Positions 1 through 8,980 of a stretch of DNA of 64,000 bases are shown piece by piece. Location of the stretch: positions 186,001 through 250,000 of the forward strand of contig CBDCTL010000017.1 in assembly GCA_965222015.1 (NCBI GenBank). The letters are read 5' to 3'. A program made the position numbers and the translations under genes. Within the stretch, counting starts at the first letter, position 1, and each line of letters opens with the position of its first letter. Origin of the DNA: JANQPX01 sp965222015 (GTDB taxonomy: Bacteria > Pseudomonadota > Alphaproteobacteria > Geminicoccales > Geminicoccaceae). The notes below the pieces were generated by a model, which saw only the letters and a list, made by a program, of their open reading frames with translations, was not told the origin of the DNA and did no database searches.

Positions 1-62
1 ACGACAATCGGGGGCAACGATCGGACCGCACCGAGCCGAAAACGGCGATGCGAGGGGGGCTC

Positions 63-146
63 ATGGCTATTTCGCCAGCAGACCAGGATGCCGCGACGGT
101 GATCGGACCGGGCGGTCGCTCGCCCGTCGCCCGGCATAGCGGCTGA
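63..146 (+). CDS. possible 27-residue leader ORF
   Basis: A short reading frame begins at an ATG about 5 nt after a purine-rich GAGGGGGG stretch, which is a good ribosome-binding site. It stops 5 nt before the start of the acyl-CoA ligase. The peptide shows no recognisable motif. It could be a translated leader that couples ribosomes into the operon, or simply chance. The first 62 bases of the window show no gene. Confidence 0.2.
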   Translation: MAISPADQDAATVIGPGGRSPVARHSG

Positions 147-151
147 CGGCG

Positions 152-2074
152 ATGGAGCTTCCCGATCTCGCCAGCCACGACACGCTGCCGAAGCTGCTCA
201 GGCTGAACGCCGAGCGCTGGCCGGACGACGTCGCGACGCGAGAGAAGGATCTCGGCATCTGGAAGCGCTACAGCTGGGCGGACACGTTCGCGCAGGTGGG
301 CGGCCTGGCGCGCGGCCTGATGGCGCTCGGCGTGACCCGCGGCGACGTCGTCGGCATCATCGGGCGCAACCGGCCGCACTGGGTCTGGGCCGAACTCTCC
401 GGGCATTGCATCGGCGCCCTGTCGCTCGGCATCTACGAGGACAGCCTCGGCAAGGAGGTCACCTACCTCCTCGATTATGGCGAGGTGAAGCTGGTGTTCG
501 CCGAGGACGAGGAGCAGGCCGACAAGCTGCTGGAGATCGCCGACGGCCTGCCGTCCCTGAAGTGGATCGTCTATAATGACGAGCGCGGCATGCGCAAATA
601 TGACGATCCCCGGTTGATCAGCCGAAAGGAGCTGGTCGAGAAGGGACGTGCGGTCGGGCCCGAGAAACTGGACGCGGCAATCGACGCGGGCAAAGGCGAG
701 GACGTCGCCATCCTCTGCACGACATCGGGCACCACCTCGCACCCGAAGCTCGCCATGCTCCAGCACCGGCCCTTTCTCGAGCATATCGCCGCCTATCTGC
801 GCGCCGATCCGAGAGAGCCTTCCGACGAATATATGTCGCTCCTGCCCATGGCCTGGATCATGGAGCAGGTCTATGCGGTCGCCATGCCGCTGGTCTGCCG
901 CATCCGCGTGAACTACCCGGAGAACCAGGAGACCGCGATGCACGATCTCCGCGAGATCGGACCGACCCACGTGCTGCTGGCGCCCAGGGTCTGGGAACAG
1001 ATCTCCGCGGACGTGCATGCGCGCATGCTGGACGCCAACCGGATCAGCCAGGCGATGTTCGAAAAGGGTGTTGCGCTCGGCACCGAGGCGCTGGAGCAGG
1101 GGCGGCGCTCGCGGCTCGCGGACGTCCTTCTCTACAACACGCTCAGAGACCGCCTCGGCTTTTCCAATGTGCGCGCGGCGGCCACGGGCGGTGCCGCGCT
1201 CGGGCCGGACACCTTCAAGTTCTTCCTCGCCATGGGCGTGCCGCTCCGCCAGCTCTACGGTCAGACCGAGCTCTGCGGCGCCTACACGCTGCAGCGCGCC
1301 GAGGACGGCCTCGACTTCGACAGCTCCGGCCCGCCCTTCGACAACACCGAGATCAGGATCGAGCGGCCCGACGAGAACGGCGTCGGCGAGATCGTCACCC
1401 GCCATGGCAGCATGTTCAAGGGCTACTACAAGCAGCCGGAGGCGACGGCGGAGACACTCACCGGGGACGGCTGGATGATGACCGGCGACGCCGGGTTCAT
1501 CGACGACAGGGGCAGGCTCACGGTCATCGACCGGGTGAAGGATCTCGCGACCACGTCCAGAGGTGTCCGCTTTTCGCCCCAGTTCATCGAGAACAAGCTC
1601 AAATTTTCGCCCTATATCGGCGAGTGCGTGGTGCTCGGCAATGGCCGCGAAACGATCACGGCGATCCTCTGCATCCGCTATTCGATGGTGGCGAAATGGG
1701 CCGAGGCCGGGGGCCTCGCCTTCACCACCTACACCAATCTGTCGGCGCTTTCGGAAGTCTACGCGCTTCTTCAGGGCGAGGTCGACAAGGTCAACGCCTC
1801 ATTGCCGCCCGCCCAGCGCATCGCCCGCTTCCTCCTCCTCTACAAGGAGCTGGACGCCGACGACGGCGAGCTCACCCGCACGCGAAAAGTGCGGCGCACG
1901 GTGATCGACGAGCGCTACGCGCCGATCATCGACGCCCTTTATGGCGGCCGCGACCGCGTCGTGATGGAAACGGAAGTGACCTTCGAGGACGGCCGCACCG
2001 GCAGGATCCGCGCCGACATGGCGATCCGCGACCTCGCCGCCGGCGAGACGGCTCACCAGACGGCGGCGGAGTAG
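152..2074 (+). CDS. long-chain acyl-CoA synthetase-like AMP-binding protein
   Basis: 640 residues, the usual length for FadD/FAA1-type ligases. These activate a carboxylic acid to acyl-AMP and then to acyl-CoA in the cytoplasm. The AMP-binding P-loop TTSGTTSHPK lies at about residues 190-199, the YGQTE motif at 369-373 and the TGD adenylate motif near 450. The gene is followed after 6 nt by the ATPase of a liv-type ABC importer, so it probably acts on the imported substrate. Homologues in this position are commonly annotated as long-chain fatty-acid CoA ligases, but the true substrate may be an aromatic or branched acid. The ATG at 152 is chosen because the ligase N-terminal motif starts soon after it. 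Confidence 0.85.
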   Translation: MELPDLASHDTLPKLLRLNAERWPDDVATREKDLGIWKRYSWADTFAQVGGLARGLMALGVTRGDVVGIIGRNRPHWVWAELSGHCIGALSLGIYEDSLGKEVTYLLDYGEVKLVFAEDEEQADKLLEIADGLPSLKWIVYNDERGMRKYDDPRLISRKELVEKGRAVGPEKLDAAIDAGKGEDVAILCTTSGTTSHPKLAMLQHRPFLEHIAAYLRADPREPSDEYMSLLPMAWIMEQVYAVAMPLVCRIRVNYPENQETAMHDLREIGPTHVLLAPRVWEQISADVHARMLDANRISQAMFEKGVALGTEALEQGRRSRLADVLLYNTLRDRLGFSNVRAAATGGAALGPDTFKFFLAMGVPLRQLYGQTELCGAYTLQRAEDGLDFDSSGPPFDNTEIRIERPDENGVGEIVTRHGSMFKGYYKQPEATAETLTGDGWMMTGDAGFIDDRGRLTVIDRVKDLATTSRGVRFSPQFIENKLKFSPYIGECVVLGNGRETITAILCIRYSMVAKWAEAGGLAFTTYTNLSALSEVYALLQGEVDKVNASLPPAQRIARFLLLYKELDADDGELTRTRKVRRTVIDERYAPIIDALYGGRDRVVMETEVTFEDGRTGRIRADMAIRDLAAGETAHQTAAE

Positions 2075-2080
2075 CCCGGC

Positions 2081-2941
2081 ATGGCGACCGCACGACCGGA
2101 GGTCACCGACCGTCCCGACCTAGACACCGGGCAGGTCCACCCCGATGCCGGCGGCATCCTGTTGGCGGTGGAGGGGGTGACGCTTCGGTTCGGCGGGGTG
2201 ACGGCGCTGACCGATGTCAGCTTCGACATCAGAAAGGGCGAGATCCGCGCGATCATCGGGCCGAACGGCGCCGGCAAGTCCTCGATGCTGAACGTCATCA
2301 ACGGCTTTTATCACCCGCAGGAAGGCAAGGTGACCTGGAAGGGCGTCACCCGAAGCCGGATGCGCCCCCACGAGGCGGCCGCGACCGGCATCGCGCGGAC
2401 TTTCCAGAACATCGCGCTGTTCAAGGGCATGACCACGATCGACAACATCATGACCGGCCGCATGCTGAAGATGAAGGCGGGCTTTCTCGAACAGATGCTT
2501 TATTGGGGCCGGGCGCAGAAGGAGGAACTCGCGCATCGCGAAGAGGTCGAGAAGATCATCGACTTTCTGGAGATCCAGGCGGTGCGCAACACGCCGGTCG
2601 GCAAGCTGCCCTACGGCCTGCAGAAACGGGTCGAACTCGCGCGCGCGCTCGCCGCCGAGCCCGATCTTCTGCTGCTCGACGAGCCGATGGCGGGGATGAA
2701 CCTCGAGGAAAAGGAGGACATGTGCCGCTTCGTTCTCGACGTGAACCAGGAGTTCGGCACGACGGTCGCGCTGATCGAGCATGACATGGGCGTGGTCATG
2801 GACATCTCGGACCGCGTCGTGGTGCTCGACTACGGCAGGAAGCTCGCCGACGGCACGCCGGACGAGGTCAGGAACGACCCCGAAGTGATCGAGGCCTATC
2901 TCGGCGTGACCCATGACGATGAGGGCGGGCAGGACCGTTGA
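2081..2941 (+). CDS. branched-chain amino acid-type ABC transporter ATPase (LivG-like)
   Basis: 286 residues. Walker A GPNGAGKS is at residues 60-67, followed by a family-variant signature (YGLQKR in place of LSGGQ, as is common in LivG) and Walker B LLLLDEP. LivG-type C-terminal features are present, including the EHDM switch histidine. It powers import through the adjacent LivH and LivM permeases at the inner membrane. The N-terminus carries about 27 extra residues before the ABC domain. The stop codon overlaps the TTG start of the next gene by 4 nt (TTGA), a translational-coupling arrangement. Substrate is not predicted by the ATPase. Confidence 0.9.
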   Translation: MATARPEVTDRPDLDTGQVHPDAGGILLAVEGVTLRFGGVTALTDVSFDIRKGEIRAIIGPNGAGKSSMLNVINGFYHPQEGKVTWKGVTRSRMRPHEAAATGIARTFQNIALFKGMTTIDNIMTGRMLKMKAGFLEQMLYWGRAQKEELAHREEVEKIIDFLEIQAVRNTPVGKLPYGLQKRVELARALAAEPDLLLLDEPMAGMNLEEKEDMCRFVLDVNQEFGTTVALIEHDMGVVMDISDRVVVLDYGRKLADGTPDEVRNDPEVIEAYLGVTHDDEGGQDR

Positions 2942-3906
2942 ATTTTCTCTCGACCTATATTTTCGGGCCCTTCGGCGAGATGGCCGCCTATCCCGCGGGC
3001 GTGCTGGAGACGGTGATTGCCGGGCTCGGCAACGGCTTTCTCTACGCCCTGGTGGCGATCGGTTTCGTCATCATCTTCAAGTCGTCGAGCGTCTTCAATT
3101 TCGCCCAGGGCGCCATGGTGTTCTTCGCCGCGCTGAATTTCGCGGGCATGCTGAAGCTCGGCCTGCCCTGGTATGTCGCGGGCGCCTGCTCGCTTCTGAT
3201 CATGGTGATCCTCGCCTTCGTCGTGGAGCGTGCGGTGCTGCGCCCGCTGGTCGGCCAGGACGGGCTCAGCCTGTTCATGGCCACGATCGGCGTCAGCTTC
3301 TTCATCGAGGGCTTCGGCGAGGCGATCTGGGGCGGTGGCCCGAAGCTCCTGAAGATCGGCCTGCCCGAAAGCGCGATCTTCACCATCGACTATCCCTGGG
3401 GCGAGCGCATCGGCCTCGACATCATCATCCAGGAATCGGATCTGCTGGCGATCGGCGTCGGTCTGATCATGGTGTTCGGCCTCTACGTCTTCTTCCAGTA
3501 TTCCCGCGTCGGCCGGGCCCTGCGCGCGGTCGCGGACGATCACGCCGCCTCCATGTCGATCGGCATTCCGCTCAATCACATGTGGGTCGTGGTCTGGGCG
3601 CTTTCCGGCTTCACCGCCTTCGTCGCCGCCACGGTCTGGGGCACCAAGATCCAGATCGAGCCGACCGTGATCAGCCTCGCGCTCAAGGCGCTGCCGGTGC
3701 TGATCCTGGGCGGCCTCACCTCGATCCCGGGCGCCGTGATCGGCGGCTGCATCATCGGCGTCTCCGAACTGCTGTTCGAGACCTATTGGGGCCAGCCGCT
3801 CCTGGGCGGCGCCACCACCGAATGGTTTGCCTTCGTCCTGGCCGCGATCTTCCTGCTGTTCCGCCCGCAGGGTCTGTTCGGGGAGAAGATCATTGAGCGC
3901 GTCTGA
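2938..3906 (+). CDS. branched-chain amino acid-type ABC permease (LivH-like)
   Basis: 322 residues with about eight hydrophobic membrane segments. It carries the LivH-type loop with alanine and glycine near residues 195-215 (GRALRAVADDH), where the ATPase docks. The start is a TTG that overlaps the preceding stop; no in-frame ATG gives a full first helix. It forms the translocation pore together with the LivM-like protein encoded at 4668, with the unusual insertion of a protease-like gene between them. Family assignment is firm; the substrate is unknown. Confidence 0.9.
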   Translation: MNFLSTYIFGPFGEMAAYPAGVLETVIAGLGNGFLYALVAIGFVIIFKSSSVFNFAQGAMVFFAALNFAGMLKLGLPWYVAGACSLLIMVILAFVVERAVLRPLVGQDGLSLFMATIGVSFFIEGFGEAIWGGGPKLLKIGLPESAIFTIDYPWGERIGLDIIIQESDLLAIGVGLIMVFGLYVFFQYSRVGRALRAVADDHAASMSIGIPLNHMWVVVWALSGFTAFVAATVWGTKIQIEPTVISLALKALPVLILGGLTSIPGAVIGGCIIGVSELLFETYWGQPLLGGATTEWFAFVLAAIFLLFRPQGLFGEKIIERV

Positions 3907-4645
3907 CCGCGGCGCGAACGGCCGGCCGGGGCAGGGATGGCGGGCCTGCGGTCTCGCGGCCTTCGTTGTCGCACTGGCCGCAGCCGGTGCAGCGTCCGCC
4001 GCCGAGCCGGGCGAGGCCTGCCGCCTTCGGGACGAGGCCGGGCTCGAAGCACCCGCGGTCATGGAGCTCAGGCTGAGCGGCGATGTCGGGCCGGACATGG
4101 CCGATCGCCTGTTCACCGAGCTTGACGACCATCTCGCCGCCTATCCTTCGCTCAAGACCGTCAAGGTTCTGCTGTCCAGCGGCGGCGGCTACGCCGAATC
4201 GGGCTTCATGATCCACAACTATCTGAAGGGTCTCCATCAGCGCCACGGCCTGCAGGTGGTCACCCACAATGTCGGCTCGGTGCAGTCCGCGGCCGTCGAC
4301 GTCTATTGCGCCGGCAATCAGCGCATCACCTCGCCCTACAGCTTCTTCATGGTCCACGACGCCAGTCTCGACCTGGACCAGGGCAGCTACGACGTCAAGA
4401 CGGTGCATGACATGGACGAGGAGAACGCGATCACCTCGGATGCCGGCTATGCGCTGTTTTCCGCCTGCACCAACCTGACCGTCGCCGACGTCGGCAGCAT
4501 GTTCAGGGACCAGACCTATATCGATCCGGATCGGGCGCTGGAGCTCGGCCTCGCCCATTCGATCCAGCCCGCCACCTTCGATCGCAGCGCCGACATCCGC
4601 TGCCGGATCGAGGCGAAGGACGAGGAAAGGGAGGAGAAGGAATGA
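3893..4645 (+). CDS. secreted ClpP-like serine protease/hydrolase
   Basis: 250 residues from a TTG at 3893, chosen because a GGGGAG ribosome-binding site lies 7 nt upstream and an N-terminal signal peptide follows at once (hydrophobic segment about residues 18-36, ending ASAAEP). The mature part follows the ClpP/crotonase fold: LSSGGGYAESG (oxyanion region), Ser132 in GSVQSAA, His155 in FMVHDA and Asp206 in FRDQTY, followed by ALELGLAHSI, which parallels ClpP's AVEYGLVDSI. The Ser-His and His-Asp spacings (23 and 51) resemble those of ClpP (25 and 49). The triad therefore looks intact, but the protein should act in the periplasm, where no Clp ATPase exists. It overlaps the livH-like gene by 14 nt, so it belongs to this transport operon. 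Role unknown. Confidence 0.8.
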   Translation: MSASDRGANGRPGQGWRACGLAAFVVALAAAGAASAAEPGEACRLRDEAGLEAPAVMELRLSGDVGPDMADRLFTELDDHLAAYPSLKTVKVLLSSGGGYAESGFMIHNYLKGLHQRHGLQVVTHNVGSVQSAAVDVYCAGNQRITSPYSFFMVHDASLDLDQGSYDVKTVHDMDEENAITSDAGYALFSACTNLTVADVGSMFRDQTYIDPDRALELGLAHSIQPATFDRSADIRCRIEAKDEEREEKE

Positions 4646-4667
4646 GCGCAGGCGGGGTGGTCGGCTG

Positions 4668-5831
4668 ATGCTCTATCGCGAAACCGGCGTCTTCCACAGC
4701 AGCTATGCCGAAGACCAGGCGGTCTTCCGCCTGCCGCTGGATCGCTATGCGGTGTGGGCGGTGGTCGCGATCGCCCTGTTCGTCGTGCCGCTGTTCGCGA
4801 CCAACTACGTGCTGACCGACCTTCTGACGCCGTTCCTGATCATGTCGATCGCCGCCCTCGGCCTGAACGTGCTCACCGGCTATTGCGGCCAGCTCTCGCT
4901 CGGCACCGGCGCCTTCATGGCGCTCGGCGGGTTCATGACCTACAAGCTGGTGACCGCCTTTCCCACGGCGAGCGCGCTGTTCGGCGTCCAGCTGCCGGAG
5001 ATCAGCCTTCTCGGCTTCGAGCCCTTCGACGTCTGGTTCCTGCTCATGCTGGTGGTCGCCGGGCTGATCACCGCGGTGGTCGGCCTCTTGTTCGGGCTGC
5101 CGTCCCTCAAGATCAAGGGGCTCTACCTCGCGATCACCACGCTCGCCGCCCAGTTCTTCCTGCTTTGGCTGTTCATCAAGGCGCCCTGGTTCACCAACTA
5201 TTCGCCCGCCGGCATCGCGCCCGCGCCGCCGCAGACGCTGCTCGGCTTTTCCGTCACCGGCGCCGCCTCGCCGGTGGTCAACCGCTATCTGTTCGTGCTG
5301 GCGATCGCGATCATGGCCGCACTCGCGGTCAAGAACCTCGCCCGCTGCAGCTACGGCCGCTCCTGGATGGCGATCCGCGACATGGACATCGCCGCCGAGA
5401 TCATCGGCATCAGCCCGACCTTCGCCAAGCTGTCCGCCTTCGCCTTCAGCTCGTTTCTGATCGGAATCGCCGGAGCACTCTGGTCGTTCGTCAAGATCAA
5501 CTCGGTGCAGACCGACGCTTTCGGCATCCTGGTGAGCTTCCAGGTGTTGTTCATGGTGATCATCGGCGGGCTCGGCACGGTCTTGGGCTCCTTCCTCGGC
5601 GCCGCCTTCGTCGTGCTCGCACCGATCCTCCTCAATATCGGTCTCACCGCCCTCAATCCCGTCTTCCTGTCGCTCGGTCTCGGCACCATCAGCATCGCCA
5701 TGATCAAGCACATCGAGTTCATGGTGTTCGGCGCGCTCATCATTTTCTTTTTGATTGTCGAGCCCCACGGCTTTGCTAGGCTTTGGCAAATCGCGAAGCA
5801 GAAACTCAGAACCTGGCCGTTTCCCTATTGA
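4668..5831 (+). CDS. branched-chain amino acid-type ABC permease (LivM-like)
   Basis: 387 residues with about ten hydrophobic segments. The motif NVLTGYCGQLSLGTGAFMAL near residues 63-85 is the classic LivM signature. A conserved cytoplasmic loop (GRSWMAIRDMDIAAEIIGI) near residue 230 is the coupling region. It pairs with the LivH-like permease. It begins 22 nt after the ClpP-like gene on the same strand. A C-terminal helix ends in a phenylalanine/arginine-rich tail, as is usual for the family. Confidence 0.9.
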   Translation: MLYRETGVFHSSYAEDQAVFRLPLDRYAVWAVVAIALFVVPLFATNYVLTDLLTPFLIMSIAALGLNVLTGYCGQLSLGTGAFMALGGFMTYKLVTAFPTASALFGVQLPEISLLGFEPFDVWFLLMLVVAGLITAVVGLLFGLPSLKIKGLYLAITTLAAQFFLLWLFIKAPWFTNYSPAGIAPAPPQTLLGFSVTGAASPVVNRYLFVLAIAIMAALAVKNLARCSYGRSWMAIRDMDIAAEIIGISPTFAKLSAFAFSSFLIGIAGALWSFVKINSVQTDAFGILVSFQVLFMVIIGGLGTVLGSFLGAAFVVLAPILLNIGLTALNPVFLSLGLGTISIAMIKHIEFMVFGALIIFFLIVEPHGFARLWQIAKQKLRTWPFPY

Positions 5832-5888
5832 CGGCCGCATCGACCCACCCGCCGGCGACACCGGCACTGTTCCCATCGGGAGGCTGAC

Positions 5889-7202
5889 ATGATGAAAAGA
5901 ACGTTGATCGGAGCCGCCGCGGCCGCCGCCGTGGTGACCACCCTTCAGGCGCCGCCGCCGGCCTACGCCCAGGAGGAGCAGTATTTCCCGCTCCTGGTCT
6001 ATCGGACCGGCCCCTACGCAGCCAACGGCGCGCAGCTCGCCGACGGCCAGATCGACTATCTGAAGCTCGTGAACGCCAATGGCGGCGTGAACGGCGTGAT
6101 GCTCAGCTGGGAGGAATGCGAGACCGAGTACAACACGGACGCCGGCGTCGAGTGCTATGAGCGCCTGAAGGGCAATGGCGCGGTCGCCGCGGTCTCGCCG
6201 TTCTCGACCGGCATCACCTATGCGCTGCTGGAGAAGGTCGAGGCGGACCAGAACGTTCTGTTCACCATGGGCTACGGGCGCACCTCGGCCGCCGACGGCC
6301 GTGTCTTCCCCTGGGTCTTCAACTTCCCGGCCACCTACTGGTCCCAGGCCACCTCGATCATGAAATACATCATCGAGCAGGAGGGCGGCGCCGAAAGCCT
6401 GAGTGGCAAGAAGATCGGCCTCGTCCATCTCGACCATCCCTACGGCCGCGAACCGATTCCGACTCTGGAGACGCTCGCCAAGGACATGGGCTACGAGCTT
6501 CTGCTCTACCCCGTGCCGACCAGCTCGATGTCCGATCAGAAGTCGATCTGGCTCGACATCCGGCGCGCCAAGCCGGACTGGATCATGATGTGGGGCTGGG
6601 GCGCCATGAACCCGACCGCCATCAAGGAAGCGTCGCTGGTCCGCTACCCGATGGACCGCTTCATCGGCAATTGGTGGGCGGGCGCCGAGGTCGACGTGCG
6701 CGGCTCCGGCGTTCCGGCCGAGGGCTATATCGGCGCGACCTTCCACGATGTCGGCGACGGCGCCGGCGTGTTCGAGGAGATCCGGGCCAAGATCCACGAC
6801 GCCGGCAACGGCACCGGGCCGACCGAGGAGATCGGCGAGGTGCTCTACAACCGCGGCCTGGCCAACGCCGCCTTCATCGTCGAGGCCATGCACACGGCCA
6901 TGGCTGAGTTCGGCGACAAGGTGCTGACCGGCGAGGAGATGCGCTGGGGCTTCGAGAACCTGGACATCACCGAGGAGCGCATCGCCGAGCTCGGTCTCAC
7001 CGGTGTCATCCCGCCGACCACGGTCACCTGCGAGAACCATGAAGGCTCGCCCGCGATCAAGCTGCAGCGCTGGGACGGCGAGAAGTGGGAGATCTTCACC
7101 GACTGGATCCCGGCGATGACCGACGTCGTCCGCCCGCTGGTCGAGGCCGATGCCGCGCAATACGCCCAGGAAAACGGCATCGAACCCCGAACCTGCGAGT
7201 GA
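5889..7202 (+). CDS. periplasmic substrate-binding protein of the liv-type ABC importer
   Basis: 437 residues. A signal peptide spans residues 1-27 (cleavage after AYA, before Q). The rest is a type-1 periplasmic-binding fold like LivK/urea/amide-binding proteins. The ribosome-binding site GGGAGG (5878-5883) allows ATG 5889 or 5892. It captures the solute and delivers it to the LivH/LivM pore. The presence of two CoA-ligase genes in the operon suggests a carboxylic acid ligand rather than an amino acid, which is inference. No lipobox cysteine is seen. Confidence 0.88.
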   Translation: MMKRTLIGAAAAAAVVTTLQAPPPAYAQEEQYFPLLVYRTGPYAANGAQLADGQIDYLKLVNANGGVNGVMLSWEECETEYNTDAGVECYERLKGNGAVAAVSPFSTGITYALLEKVEADQNVLFTMGYGRTSAADGRVFPWVFNFPATYWSQATSIMKYIIEQEGGAESLSGKKIGLVHLDHPYGREPIPTLETLAKDMGYELLLYPVPTSSMSDQKSIWLDIRRAKPDWIMMWGWGAMNPTAIKEASLVRYPMDRFIGNWWAGAEVDVRGSGVPAEGYIGATFHDVGDGAGVFEEIRAKIHDAGNGTGPTEEIGEVLYNRGLANAAFIVEAMHTAMAEFGDKVLTGEEMRWGFENLDITEERIAELGLTGVIPPTTVTCENHEGSPAIKLQRWDGEKWEIFTDWIPAMTDVVRPLVEADAAQYAQENGIEPRTCE

Positions 7203-7221
7203 GGCGGCAGGGCCGCCAGAC

Positions 7222-8079
7222 ATGACCACCGAAGCCACGAACGAGACCGTGGCAAGTAGCGGGGGTGGCGCCTCGCCACCGCCGCCGCTGCTTTCGATCA
7301 ACAATATCGAGGTGGTTTACGACCATGTGATCCTTGCCCTGAAGGGGGTCTCGCTCGAGATCCCCAAGGGCGGGATCACCGCCCTGCTCGGCGCCAACGG
7401 CGCCGGCAAGAGCACCACTCTGAAAGCCGTCTCCAACATCCTGAAGTCGGAGCGCGGCGAGGTCACCAAGGGCGGCATCGCGCTCGATGGCGAGACGATC
7501 CATCATCTGACCCCCAACGACCTCGTGAAGCGCGGCGTCGTCCAGGTCATGGAGGGCCGTCACTGCTTCGGTCATCTCACGGTCGAGGAGAACCTCCTGA
7601 CCGGCGCCTATACCCGAAAGGACGGTGCTCAGGCGATCCAGAACGACCTCGACATGGTCTACGGCTATTTCCCGCGCCTCATGGAGCGCAGGCGCTCGAT
7701 TGCGGGCTACACATCGGGCGGAGAGCAGCAGATGTGCGCGATAGGGCGCGCCTTGATGGCCCGGCCCAAGGTCATCCTGCTGGACGAGCCGAGCATGGGA
7801 CTCGCCCCGCAGCTGGTGGAGGAGATCTTCGAGATCGTCGCCAAACTCAACCGCGACGAGGGCGTGACCCTGCTTCTCGCCGAACAGAATACGAACATCG
7901 CTCTAAATTACGCAAAATACGGTTATATTCTCGAAAATGGACGTGTTGTGCTTGACGGCGATGCGCAAACGCTGCGAAACAATGAGGATGTCAAGGAATT
8001 CTACCTTGGCGTCAGTACCAGCGGCCGCAAGAGCTTTCGCGACATCAAGAGCTACAAACGGCGCAAACGCTGGCTGTAA
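7222..8079 (+). CDS. branched-chain amino acid-type ABC transporter ATPase (LivF-like)
   Basis: 285 residues from ATG 7222. An upstream in-frame ATG at 7150 lies inside the preceding gene and adds 24 residues unlike the family. Walker A GANGAGKST is near residue 55, the signature is YTSGGEQQM and Walker B is VILLDEPSMGLAP, a LivF hallmark. The C-terminus is longer than typical LivF and basic (YKRRKRW). It completes the five-component importer. Translation is probably coupled to the binding-protein gene, whose stop is 19 nt upstream. Confidence 0.88.
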   Translation: MTTEATNETVASSGGGASPPPPLLSINNIEVVYDHVILALKGVSLEIPKGGITALLGANGAGKSTTLKAVSNILKSERGEVTKGGIALDGETIHHLTPNDLVKRGVVQVMEGRHCFGHLTVEENLLTGAYTRKDGAQAIQNDLDMVYGYFPRLMERRRSIAGYTSGGEQQMCAIGRALMARPKVILLDEPSMGLAPQLVEEIFEIVAKLNRDEGVTLLLAEQNTNIALNYAKYGYILENGRVVLDGDAQTLRNNEDVKEFYLGVSTSGRKSFRDIKSYKRRKRWL

Positions 8080-8096
8080 CTGGAGGAAATGCCGGC

Positions 8097-8927
8097 GTGA
8101 TGGAAAGCCACGCGGCAGGGACCTTGCTGCAGCGCATCGACCTCGCGCTGATTTCGGCCCTGCAGAACGATGCGGACGACGACCTCGCTCTCGCGAACGG
8201 GCGGATCCGCGAACCCAGGCGACTGCTGATCGAAGGCGTGGTGGACCGCGCCTGGCCGCTGGCGCTCGACCGCGTGCGCCTGGACACCCCACATTCGGGC
8301 ATGGCGCTGGCGATCAACAGCTTCCTGCCCTGGCAGAAGGACGCCTACCGCCTGCCGCTCGCCGGACATCTCGGCTTCGACGCCATCCAGTTCGACGTGC
8401 GCTGCCCGACCGGCCTTCGCGGCACGCCGCCACATCTCGACCTGCTGGCGCTGCGCGACGATCACGCCGTGGCCGTGGCGGTGCGCTCGGTGGAATACCT
8501 GAAGCGCAAGAAGTCGTCGATCTCCGCCACCTATGACGGCACGCTCGAAGAAACCCAGGGCATGGAGCCCTGGCGGCGTCATCTCGAGGACTGGCGCGCC
8601 GGCCGCGTTGTCTACGACCATGTCGACCTGCCGGCCCTGGTCAAATATGCTACGGCGCTCGGACGGACTTTCCCCGATCGTTCATCCACTCTACTCTATC
8701 TCTATTGGGAACCTCTGGACGCCGCCTCCTATGACGAGTTTCGTCATCACCGAACGGAGCTTGCCGCGCTGTCGTCGGCTGTCGCCGGCGCGCGCGTCGA
8801 TCTCGCGGCCCAGAGTTTCGAAGCCCTTTGGCAAAGCTGGCTGGATCACCCGGGGCCGAGATGGCTCCCGGACCATGTCGAGCGCCTGCGAAGCCGCTAC
8901 GCCGTCTCGCTCGTCCCGACCAACTGA
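8097..8927 (+). CDS. uncharacterised protein, weak PD-(D/E)XK nuclease-like resemblance
   Basis: 276 residues from GTG 8097, with GGAGG 10 nt upstream; ATG 8100 is the alternative. A segment near residues 100-145 (TPPHLDLLAL, then VRSVEYLKRKKSSIS, then a tyrosine/aspartate pair) recalls the putative PGN_0703-type restriction-endonuclease family. The catalytic acidic residue and lysine expected just before the EYL motif look replaced by alanine and arginine, so nuclease activity is doubtful. The gene starts 17 nt after the LivF-like gene and lies in the same operon, followed by the PaaK-like gene, which suggests an accessory role linked to transport. I do not recognise it with certainty. Confidence 0.6.
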   Translation: MMESHAAGTLLQRIDLALISALQNDADDDLALANGRIREPRRLLIEGVVDRAWPLALDRVRLDTPHSGMALAINSFLPWQKDAYRLPLAGHLGFDAIQFDVRCPTGLRGTPPHLDLLALRDDHAVAVAVRSVEYLKRKKSSISATYDGTLEETQGMEPWRRHLEDWRAGRVVYDHVDLPALVKYATALGRTFPDRSSTLLYLYWEPLDAASYDEFRHHRTELAALSSAVAGARVDLAAQSFEALWQSWLDHPGPRWLPDHVERLRSRYAVSLVPTN

Positions 8928-8980
8928 TCACGCCTGCGCGGCGATGCGCAGCGCGGCTGGAAGCCAGCGCGAGCCGATCC

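Noticed and set aside
3827..3892. Earlier start for the ClpP-like gene
   Set aside because: Would overlap the permease gene by 80 nt and hide the signal peptide; TTG 3893 has a good ribosome site.
4503..7304. Minus-strand open frame of 933 codons opposite the livM-like and binding-protein genes
   Set aside because: It is the antisense shadow of strong + strand genes in GC-rich DNA; composition is His/Asp/Arg/Gly-rich without any domain.
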